In this document: piece after piece, positions 57,812 through 64,000 of the stretch | How positions within the stretch are numbered: the stretch's first letter is position 1 | How the letters are laid out: every line of letters begins with the position of its first letter | Assembly: GCF_965223525.1 (NCBI RefSeq) | Contig: NZ_CBDCWX010000005.1 | Coordinates: 2,542,001-2,606,000 of the forward strand | From: Leptofilum sp965223525 | GTDB lineage: Bacteria > Chloroflexota > Anaerolineae > Promineifilales > Promineifilaceae | Direction of reading: 5' to 3' | Length of the DNA: 64,000 nucleotides | Notes under the pieces: model-generated | Seen by the model: only the letters and a program-made list of their open reading frames with translations | Told to the model about the DNA's origin: nothing | Databases searched by the model: none | Made by a program: the position numbers and the translations under genes

Positions 57812-58366
57812 TTATCTGCGCCTTTCTTCATCAATATCCTCTATGGAATTCACAATTAGCTTTCCATCCGTTTCAACAAAGTGAAGTGTAAGGCTAAGAT
57901 AGTATTTTTCTGCGGGACATTCGTAGTTAAAAGCTTGAGAAACTGTGTAAGAGCCTCCTACCCCATAATGTCGGATATCTGGATCCCATGGGAACGTGCA
58001 TTCTTCTGAAACTGCCTTATGCGTAACCATCCACTCATCAGCGAATGCCCATAGGCTTTCATCAAGATACTGTTTTTGTTCATTGATTCGATTATGTGCC
58101 AGAGAAAACATAATGGCATCTGCAATGTCCCACATAATTGCAGATCGTTGTCGTCTTAGCTCTCTACAACGTTCATCTTCTTCAGGACCAGGGATACAAT
58201 CATCTGGTATAGGTTCTGTCCTGTTGCTTGTAACCGAAAACAAGTGTTCTCCTGGACGAATACTGTCTTGAAAATCTACCCATTGCCAGATTCCAAAGCA
58301 AACAAATGCTAAAACGGAAACTAGACATCCAAATGTTTTTGGTTGTTCTTTTATTTTCTTAAGCAT
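57812..58366 (-). CDS. Hypothetical membrane-anchored protein within a direct-repeat-bounded insert
   Basis: The 184-residue protein has one N-terminal transmembrane helix (FGCLVSVLAFVCFGIWQWV) and an extracytoplasmic domain with four or more Cys (DDCIPGPEEDERCRELRRQR, EECTFPWDP, NYECPAEKYYLSLTLHFVET). The gene is clearly AT-richer than its neighbours and lacks ACGGCCGT. It sits between two copies of a direct repeat of about 60 bases, which suggests it was inserted. I do not recognise the family. Confidence 0.65.
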   Translation of the reverse strand: MLKKIKEQPKTFGCLVSVLAFVCFGIWQWVDFQDSIRPGEHLFSVTSNRTEPIPDDCIPGPEEDERCRELRRQRSAIMWDIADAIMFSLAHNRINEQKQYLDESLWAFADEWMVTHKAVSEECTFPWDPDIRHYGVGGSYTVSQAFNYECPAEKYYLSLTLHFVETDGKLIVNSIEDIDEERRR

Positions 58367-58408
58367 TAGTCGAAATAAGAATTTAATACCTTTGCAGTAT
58401 AAGTTACC

Positions 58409-58470
58409 ACGGCTTACTCATGCCGCAGTCTTAACACAGGGTGGGCATTTTGTAAATGGTTGGGAGTTGA
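58409..58470. repeat. Direct repeat, copy 2, upstream of the PMT gene
   Basis: It matches copy 1 (57742-57802): CCACGGCTTACTCATGCCGC is identical, followed by TCTTAACACAGG and ATTTTGTAAATGG. It contains a non-functional image of the SpoU start codons. Confidence 0.85.
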
Positions 58471-58482
58471 TACAATTTGCCC

Positions 58483-60537
58483 ATGAAGAAGTGGCAGGAG
58501 CGTTTTTGCTTGGGTTTTATTTTGCTGGTTGCGGCCGTTTTCCGCTTCACGGGCATAGATTGGGACGATTACCACCATTACCATCCCGACGAACGGTACG
58601 TCACCTGGGTAGCCACCACCATCGAATGGCCTGCCGATTGGCAAACGGCATTCTCGCCCAACGAATCCAGCCTCAATCCATTTTACTGGCCGCCTGAAGC
58701 GAAAAGTGTCGGCATTGAAGTGCCGCAAGACGAGCCGCGTGATTTTGCCTATGGCCATGTGCCGCTCTACCTGGGCGTTTTAACAACGCGCTATGTTGAG
58801 TGGATTGGCCCTAGTTTGCAATCGCTGTTCCCGGAAGATTGGCTGCTGACGAGGGACATTTTGAACCAGGTCGAGTTAATTGAGTTTCGGCATTTAACGG
58901 CCGTTTCCCGCGCGCTCACCGCCTTGTTTGATTTAGGGACAGTTTGGCTGGTTTTCTTGCTGGGGCGACGCCTCTTTTCGCCGCAGGTGGGACTGCTGGC
59001 CGCCACGTTTCTAGCCGTCAACGTCATGCACATCCAGCTCGCTCACTTCTTCATCTCCGATCCCTACCAAACCTTCTTCACCGTCGCTGCCCTCCTTTTG
59101 TTAATAAAAGCCATTAACCACAGAGAACACGGAGAGGAAAGAGATAAAACTGTACGCGAAGCGGTCGCGCAGCGACATTACCGATCACTGAATACTGTTT
59201 ACTGGGCACTGGCCTCCGTCTGCATTGGCCTGGCCGTTGGCTCCAAATTTTCGGCAATTTTGCTGGTTTTTCCGCTGATGTTGGCGGCACGGTGGATGGG
59301 GTCACGCTGGGATTTTTGGTTGGGTACGGCCGTCTTCACTGCCGCGCTCACCTTTTTCCTCACCAATCCCTTTGCCGTTCTCGATTTTAGCTGTGAGGTG
59401 ATCACCCCCGCTACACAATTTGGCCCCGTCACCGTGCCGGCCCTGGATTGGGGCTCGTGTTACGTGGAAAATATTGTCACCCAGAACAGCATGGTGCGCG
59501 GCGAGGGGAACATTCCCTTTACGCGACAGTACAGCGGCACGCTGCCCTACTTGTACTTCATCGAGATGCAGCTGCGTTGGGGCATGGGCTGGCCGCTGGG
59601 GCTGCTGGCGTTTGGGGCGTTTGGCTGGGCAATTTGGCGGGGAATAAAGAGACTGGAGATTGGCAGCCTGCGGCTGCGAGACTGGAGACTAAAAGTTCCA
59701 AATTTCCAATCTCCAGTCCCCAGTCTGATTTTGTTGGCTTGGGCAGTGCCGCTTTTCATCACCACGGGTGGCTTCTTTGTGAAGTTTATGCGCTATTTGC
59801 AACCGCTGACGCCATTTTTGATGCTGTGGGCGGCGGCGTGGCTGTTTAGCTGGCGGCAGAAATGGTTGAAGTGGGGGGTGGGAACGGCCGTACTCATCAC
59901 CGCCACCCTCTACGCTATCAGCTTTATCACTATCTACCAGCAGCCGCACCCGTGGGTCGCTGCCTCTGAGTGGATTTTCCGGCAGGCAGAGCCGGGGTCG
60001 CTGATTCTTAGTGAACAGTGGGACGACTCTTTGCCCAGCTCAATGATGGTGGATGGCGAGGTGCGCCGCCGTTCAGAGTATCCCAATGCGGAACTTACCT
60101 GGCTCTCGCGCGCCGACGACCGAGACAACGCCGAAAAGTTAGCGGAAAACGTAGCGCTGCTGGCCGAGGCTGAGTACGTAACGATCTTGTCGAATCGCGT
60201 TTATGGTACCGTGCCGCGCCTGCCAGAAAATTATCCAATTTCCAGCCAATATCATGCGCTGCTCTTTTCTGGCGAGTTGGGGTATGAGCCGGTTTACGTG
60301 GTGGGGCGGTATCCCGCGCTGTTTGGCTGGCAGCTACGTGCAGACACGTTCGGCTGGCCCAATTTGCCGCCGCCGCCCCTGGTGCAAACTTACCTGGAAA
60401 ATCAGCCGGGCATCAATCTTGGCCGAACGGACGAAAGTTTTATTGTGTACGACCAGCCGCTGACGATTATTTTTGAGAACGTGGAGCAGAAAACGGCCGT
60501 AGAAATCCAATCCCTCTTTGAAATCCCCTCGGATTAA
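58483..60537 (+). CDS. PMT/ArnT-family membrane glycosyltransferase with repeat-derived inserts
   Basis: The 684-residue protein has about 10-12 transmembrane helices in its first two thirds and the GT-C catalytic motif YHHYHPDERY (Asp36-Glu37) in the first loop, as in dolichyl- or undecaprenyl-phosphate sugar transferases. A soluble C-terminal part follows from about residue 500. It would transfer a sugar from a lipid carrier to protein or lipid outside the membrane. Two hydrophilic segments are encoded by spacer-type repeats in frame: about residues 210-241 (59111-59205) and about 389-415 (59647-59727). The acceptor is unknown. The ATG at 58483 was chosen over a TTG two codons earlier. Confidence 0.85.
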   Translation: MKKWQERFCLGFILLVAAVFRFTGIDWDDYHHYHPDERYVTWVATTIEWPADWQTAFSPNESSLNPFYWPPEAKSVGIEVPQDEPRDFAYGHVPLYLGVLTTRYVEWIGPSLQSLFPEDWLLTRDILNQVELIEFRHLTAVSRALTALFDLGTVWLVFLLGRRLFSPQVGLLAATFLAVNVMHIQLAHFFISDPYQTFFTVAALLLLIKAINHREHGEERDKTVREAVAQRHYRSLNTVYWALASVCIGLAVGSKFSAILLVFPLMLAARWMGSRWDFWLGTAVFTAALTFFLTNPFAVLDFSCEVITPATQFGPVTVPALDWGSCYVENIVTQNSMVRGEGNIPFTRQYSGTLPYLYFIEMQLRWGMGWPLGLLAFGAFGWAIWRGIKRLEIGSLRLRDWRLKVPNFQSPVPSLILLAWAVPLFITTGGFFVKFMRYLQPLTPFLMLWAAAWLFSWRQKWLKWGVGTAVLITATLYAISFITIYQQPHPWVAASEWIFRQAEPGSLILSEQWDDSLPSSMMVDGEVRRRSEYPNAELTWLSRADDRDNAEKLAENVALLAEAEYVTILSNRVYGTVPRLPENYPISSQYHALLFSGELGYEPVYVVGRYPALFGWQLRADTFGWPNLPPPPLVQTYLENQPGINLGRTDESFIVYDQPLTIIFENVEQKTAVEIQSLFEIPSD
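59111..59205. repeat. Composite spacer repeat captured in frame inside the PMT gene
   Basis: AACCACAGAGAACACGGAGA (CCACAGAG family) is followed by GTACGCGAAGCGGTCG and AGCGACATTACC, a block nearly identical to 12173-12202, and by ACTGAATACTGTTTACTGG. The reading frame stays open and encodes a basic loop (NHREHGEERDKTVREAVAQR) between two membrane helices. Confidence 0.85.
59647..59727. repeat. GACTGGAGATTGG palindromic repeat captured in frame inside the PMT gene
   Basis: AGAGACTGGAGATTGG and GAGACTGGAGACT, then inverted CCAATCTCCAGTCCCCAGTC, form a palindrome within the coding sequence. It encodes KRLEIGSLRLRDWRLK and a few more residues in a loop. Confidence 0.8.
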
Positions 60538-60602
60538 ACCACCTGCACCAATCGCGCCGCCCAGCTATAATCCACACAATTCTGGAAAGGGAAAAAGGTG
60601 CA

Positions 60603-60631
60603 GTAAGGGCAACTCGTCGGGTCGCCCTTAC
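60603..60631. repeat. GTAAGGGC...GCCCTTAC hairpin repeat
   Basis: GTAAGGGCAACTCGTCGGGT and CGCCCTTAC form a hairpin in the 108-base spacer before the next gene. The word GTCGGGTCGCCC links it to 44249-44277. Confidence 0.75.
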
Positions 60632-60645
60632 CCCGCAATAATTTT

Positions 60646-62199
60646 GTGACGAATCGAAAATATCTGTTTTTTACGGTTTTTATGGCTGGCATGTGTACGC
60701 TGGCGATTGAGTTTACCACCAGCCGGATGCTGCAAACCGTTTACGGCACGTCCAATATCGTCTGGGCCAACGTGATTGGCTTGGTGCTGCTCTTTTTGAC
60801 GGTGGGGTACTTTTGGGGGGGGCGTTTGGCCGATAAACGGCCGTTTCCCCAAACCTTCTACGCCCTCGTTGCCTGGGCCGGGTTCAGCGGGGTTTTCTTT
60901 TTGCTGTTGACCAGCGTGCTGCTGAAAACGGCCGCTTCTGCCCTGGCAGCGGTCAATGTGGGGGCGATTGCCAGCTCGCTGGTAGGGGTCATTTTTGCCC
61001 TGGCCGTGCCGATCACCTTGCTGGGCTGCATCTCCCCGTTTGCCATCCGACTGGCGGTGCAGGATGTAAGTGAGGCGGGGCGGATAAGCGGCCGTATTTA
61101 CGCCATCTCCACCTGGGGCAGCCTGCTGGGAACATACCTGCCCGTGCTGTTGGTGATTCCGCTGGCCGGGTCGCGGCTGACGGCACTTATTTTTGGCGGG
61201 ATTTTGCTTTTGGTGGGATTGGGCGGCTTATGGCAAACGCAGGCTCGCAGCCGCATTGCTGCCCTGCTGCTGCCCATCATTTTGCTGCCCGTGGCCCTTG
61301 CCTGGACTTCCGGCGGCATCAAGGCATATGACGGGCAAATTTTTGAGGCCGAATCGGCGTATAATTACATTCAGGTGGTGCGGCAAGGAGAGTGCAACTA
61401 CCTGCTGCTGAACGAAGGCCAAGCCTACCACTCATTCTATTGCGATGGCGGTGCCGTGCCGCGCGTCTCGGTTTGGAGCATCATGCTGGCTGCGCCATAC
61501 TTCAACGCCGCGCCAGTTGACATTGAGCGCGTAGCGGTGATTGGACTGGCGGCTGGCACCATTCCCAAGCAGTATACGCGCGTTTTTGGTGCGATTCCCA
61601 TTGATGGCATTGAGCTGGACGGCGAAATTGTGCAGGCTGGCGTGGATTATTTTGCGCTCACAGACCCGAATATTAACTTGATTGTGGGAGACGGCCGTTA
61701 CCAACTCAATCAGCTCGATCACCAGTACGATGTGCTCACCATTGATGCCTACAAAGTGCCATACATCCCCTGGCACCTCACCACGCAGGAATTTTTTCAG
61801 GAAGTGCGCGCTCATCTAACTGAAACCGGGGTGGTGGCGATGAATGTGGGCCGCGCCCCGCAGGATCGCAGCCTGATTGATGCGATGACCGCCACTCTGC
61901 AAACGGTGTACCCAACTGTCCACGCCATTGACGTGCCCGGTTCGCTGAATACCATCTTGGTGGCAACAGTGCAGCCAACCACGCCTGAAAACGTGCAGCA
62001 AAATTTGGCCCAGTTGGATGAGTCAGTAGACCCGTTGCTGCGAGTGGCTTTGGAAACGGCCGTTGCCAACCAAGTTCCCATCAACCCCAGCGACGTCATC
62101 TTCACCGACGAACGCGCCCCCGTGGAAACGATCATTGACAGCTTGGTGCTGCGTTATTTGCTGCAAGAGGGCGTCGGGGGATTGCCCGATTTGGAATAA
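60646..62199 (+). CDS. Membrane-fused spermidine-synthase-like protein
   Basis: The 517-residue protein has about eight N-terminal transmembrane helices (residues 8-220; MAGMCTLAIEFTTSRMLQTV, GCISPFAIRLAVQ). A C-terminal spermidine-synthase-like Rossmann domain follows (VAVIGLAAGTIPKQYTRVFG, DGIELDGEIVQAGVDYF, INLIVGDGRYQLNQLDHQYD, VLTIDAYKVPYIPWHLTTQE). The glycine-rich loop reads GLAAGT instead of GGGDG and the catalytic Asp region is VLTIDAY. Such fused proteins are common in environmental bacteria and may not make spermidine. The start is GTG at 60646. Confidence 0.88.
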   Translation: MTNRKYLFFTVFMAGMCTLAIEFTTSRMLQTVYGTSNIVWANVIGLVLLFLTVGYFWGGRLADKRPFPQTFYALVAWAGFSGVFFLLLTSVLLKTAASALAAVNVGAIASSLVGVIFALAVPITLLGCISPFAIRLAVQDVSEAGRISGRIYAISTWGSLLGTYLPVLLVIPLAGSRLTALIFGGILLLVGLGGLWQTQARSRIAALLLPIILLPVALAWTSGGIKAYDGQIFEAESAYNYIQVVRQGECNYLLLNEGQAYHSFYCDGGAVPRVSVWSIMLAAPYFNAAPVDIERVAVIGLAAGTIPKQYTRVFGAIPIDGIELDGEIVQAGVDYFALTDPNINLIVGDGRYQLNQLDHQYDVLTIDAYKVPYIPWHLTTQEFFQEVRAHLTETGVVAMNVGRAPQDRSLIDAMTATLQTVYPTVHAIDVPGSLNTILVATVQPTTPENVQQNLAQLDESVDPLLRVALETAVANQVPINPSDVIFTDERAPVETIIDSLVLRYLLQEGVGGLPDLE

Positions 62200-62241
62200 T
62201 TTAGCCGAGGGTTTCAGCCTTCAGTGTAAGGGAGAAGAGAG

Positions 62242-62925
62242 TTGGAAAACAAGACTTTGCTTAACATAATCAAGTGGGTCATCATTATTGCCATGCCTTT
62301 TTTTCTGGGACTTGGCATGATTCTGGCGGTGATTGCTTGGGATTATCCTAGCTTTGAATACCAGCGAATTCCGCCGGATCAATTTGGTTTTTCGCCAGAG
62401 GAGCGGCTGTTTTACGCGCACGCCACGCTAGACTATTTGCAGCGTTCGGAGCCATCGGAAGAGGCGATATTTCTGCTAGAAGAGCTGCGCCTGCCCAATT
62501 CTGACGAACCGCTCTACAACGAGCGGGAAATCGGCCACATGATTGACGTTAAGGATTTGACGGATGCGATTCGGACGATTTGGTGGATTACGGCCGTTCT
62601 CATCGTCGTTGGTCTGGGATTTCTACTTAGTCAACCCGCACTACGGGCAGTAGGGTATCGCGCCATTTACCAAGGTGGCTGGGCAACGGTCATCATTTTG
62701 GCTGGAATTGCCATCTTTATTGGCGTGGGCTGGAGCATCTTCTTTGTGCAGTTCCATGAGCTGCTCTTCCCACCCGGTAGCTGGACGTTTGCGTATAGCG
62801 ACTCGCTCATCCGCCTCTTCCCAGAGCAGTTCTGGTTTGATATCGGCGTCATCATGAGCGGTGGGGCGCTGCTGCTGGGCATTGTAGTCACGGTGCTGGG
62901 GTATTGGTTAACCAAAAAAATGTAG
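62242..62925 (+). CDS. DUF1461 integral membrane protein
   Basis: The 227-residue protein has four transmembrane helices and the DUF1461 (TIGR01906-like) landmarks: HMIDVKDLTDAIRTIWW, FVQFHELLFPPGSWTFAYSD and SLIRLFPEQFWFDIGVIM. Function is unknown; in Firmicutes a member (Lit) transfers an acyl chain within lipoproteins. Sequence pattern HxxDVK plus FHxxxF fits that family, so lipoprotein lipid remodelling is one possibility. The start is TTG at 62242 with GGGAGAAGAG upstream. The stop lies in a hairpin repeat. Confidence 0.85.
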   Translation: MENKTLLNIIKWVIIIAMPFFLGLGMILAVIAWDYPSFEYQRIPPDQFGFSPEERLFYAHATLDYLQRSEPSEEAIFLLEELRLPNSDEPLYNEREIGHMIDVKDLTDAIRTIWWITAVLIVVGLGFLLSQPALRAVGYRAIYQGGWATVIILAGIAIFIGVGWSIFFVQFHELLFPPGSWTFAYSDSLIRLFPEQFWFDIGVIMSGGALLLGIVVTVLGYWLTKKM

Positions 62926-62950
62926 AGACGTTGCATCGCAACGTCTCTAC
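62922..62950. repeat. GTAGAGACGTTGC hairpin repeat
   Basis: GTAGAGACGTTGC and GCAACGTCTCTAC are perfect 13-base arms with a 3-base loop. It supplies the stop codon of the DUF1461 gene. Confidence 0.85.
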
Positions 62951-62962
62951 GGAGGCGAAATT

Positions 62963-63811
62963 ATGAAATACGTCGTTATTACAGGCGCATCAACCGGGAT
63001 TGGCTACGATGCGGCACGTTACTTGATTGAGCGCGGTTACCATGTGTTTGGCAGCGTGCGGAAGCAGGCAGATGCAGATCGGGTGCAAAATGAGTTGGGT
63101 GAGCAGTTCACACCCTTGCTGTTTGATGTGACGGATGGGACGGCGGTGGAGACGGCCGTTTCCCAAGTCTCCGCAAAAATAGGCAACAACGGCCTGGCCG
63201 GGCTAATTAACAACGCGGGCATCGCCGTCGCTGGGCCACTCATGCACTTGCCGCTGGAAGAGTTTCGCTGGCAGATGGAAGTGAATTTGTATGGCCAGTT
63301 GGACGTAACCCAGAAGTTTTTGCCGCTGCTGGGGGCTGTGCCCAACGCGCCACACCCGCCAGGACGCATCGTCAACATTAGCTCTGTGAGTGGCAAGGTA
63401 GTGTATCCATTTATGGGGCCATATGCTGCTTCCAAACACGCCTTGGAAGCCATTTCTGATGCCTTGCGGCGCGAACTGCTCATCTTCGGCATTGACGTGA
63501 TTGTCATTGGCCCTGGCTCAGTGCAAACGCCCATCTGGGACAAGGCGCAAGATTTGGACACCGAGCCCTACAAACAGACACCTTACCGGGATATGATTGA
63601 AGGGATGAAGAAGGTGTTCATCAGCCAGGGGAAATCTGGGATTGCGGTAGAAAAGGTGAGCGAGGTGATTTACAAAGCGCTGACCAAAGAGAACCCGAAG
63701 GCACGCTACTCTATTGCCCGCGATCTGCTCTCTGGCTGGCTGCTGCCGCGCTACCTGCCGTCCCGCATGTTCGATAACATCATCGCCAAGCGGCTGGGTA
63801 TCACTAAGTAG
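62963..63811 (+). CDS. SDR-family oxidoreductase
   Basis: The 282-residue protein has the classical SDR motifs TGASTGIGYDAARYLIERGY, NNAGIAVAGPL, Ser in IVNISSVSG, and Tyr/Lys in GPYAASKHALEAISDALRRE. The pattern matches 17-beta-HSD/retinol-dehydrogenase-like SDRs. The substrate is unknown. GGAGGCG precedes the ATG. The C-terminal tail (LPRYLPSRMFDNIIAKRLGI) is basic and slightly hydrophobic. Confidence 0.93.
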   Translation: MKYVVITGASTGIGYDAARYLIERGYHVFGSVRKQADADRVQNELGEQFTPLLFDVTDGTAVETAVSQVSAKIGNNGLAGLINNAGIAVAGPLMHLPLEEFRWQMEVNLYGQLDVTQKFLPLLGAVPNAPHPPGRIVNISSVSGKVVYPFMGPYAASKHALEAISDALRRELLIFGIDVIVIGPGSVQTPIWDKAQDLDTEPYKQTPYRDMIEGMKKVFISQGKSGIAVEKVSEVIYKALTKENPKARYSIARDLLSGWLLPRYLPSRMFDNIIAKRLGITK

Positions 63812-63816
63812 CCGCA

Positions 63817-63896
63817 TTTGCCCTCCCCTTAATCCCCTCCCATTGGGAGGGGAGACCAGTTCCCTTTCCCTATGGGGGAGGGTTAGGGAGGGGGTT
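63817..63896. repeat. CCCTCCCC / GGGGAGGG palindromic spacer
   Basis: CCCTCCCCTTAATCCCCTCC, ATTGGGAGGGGA, TTCCCTTTCCCTATGGGGGA and GGGTTAGGGAGGGGG form nested inverted repeats between two convergent genes. Strong hairpin potential could end transcription from both sides. Confidence 0.65.
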
Positions 63897-64000
63897 TTAC
63901 GGTTCTGGGGTGGGAGTCGGTGTGGGGGGTGGCGGATCAATGACGATTTCTACAAAAGTGGTTCGGTAGGGTTGCACCACAATTTCCTCGGTCACGCGCA
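63897..64000 (-). CDS. C-terminal end of an unknown gene with Pro/Thr-rich tail
   Basis: On the minus strand a frame open from the window edge reads VTEEIVVQPYRTTFVEIVID and then PPPPTPTPTPEP before TAA at 63899-63897. The Pro/Thr tail is like the stalks of the lipoproteins in this window, here at the C-terminus. Only 33 codons are visible, so the product cannot be named. Confidence 0.45.
   Translation of the reverse strand, partial: RVTEEIVVQPYRTTFVEIVIDPPPPTPTPTPEP

Overview
The window reads as a moderately GC-rich bacterial chromosome, most likely a member of the Chloroflexota (Anaerolineae-like; a Promineifilum or Ardenticatena relative is possible). That placement is inferred from gene content and style (multi-GAF orphan histidine kinases, PMT glycosyltransferases, lipoproteins with Pro/Thr-rich stalks, many palindromic spacer repeats), not from a phylogenetic marker comparison. 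There is no transposase, prophage, CRISPR array or rRNA. Most genes are housekeeping or fatty-acid-type metabolism.

Layout. 1-3.2 kb: two consecutive P-loop ATPase genes, the second with a large glycine-rich membrane domain. 3.3-9.5 kb, minus strand: maf, then the classic translation block read from a strong promoter near 9.53 kb: tRNA-Thr(TGT), tRNA-Tyr, tRNA-Thr(GGT), tuf, tRNA-Trp, secE, nusG, rplK, rplA, an L10-type autoregulatory leader, rplJ, rplL and a terminator. 9.7-20.7 kb: a tail-anchored protein, an ATP-grasp ligase, a decayed small gene, a Tat-exported coiled-coil protein, era, a nitrilase-family amidohydrolase, an Lgt-like protein, a 1143-residue sensor kinase and a DUF2071 protein. 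20.9-47 kb: ilvE followed by scattered acyl-CoA metabolism (SCP2-type thiolase, three SDRs of the window, three acyl-CoA dehydrogenases, an APH-type kinase, a thioesterase, a MaoC hydratase), interleaved with sensor kinases, MBL and Nudix hydrolases, an amidase, a GNAT-glyoxalase fusion, a GH53-like lipoprotein, rmlA and a MazG-like protein. 47-64 kb: pentapeptide-repeat protein, aminotransferase, two surface lipoproteins, HD protein, sensor kinase, TetR and MocR-type regulators sharing a spacer, SpoU methyltransferase, PMT glycosyltransferase, spermidine-synthase-like membrane protein, DUF1461 protein, an SDR and the end of an unknown gene.

Two genome-wide features stand out more than any single gene. 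First, the palindrome ACGGCCGT occurs roughly 105 times by eye, about one per 600 bases where about one is expected in the whole window. It lies mostly inside genes, usually read as Thr-Ala-Val after Glu, and is absent from tuf, the tRNAs and several AT-richer genes that look recently acquired. Second, the spacers carry at least ten families of short palindromic repeats. Some supply the stop codons of neighbouring genes, and several have been captured in frame inside coding sequences. In three places, duplicated gene-end DNA flanks or accompanies an insert.

Starts were revised where a ribosome-binding site or family length argued for it; GTG and TTG starts are common here (rplL, rplJ, secE and several others).
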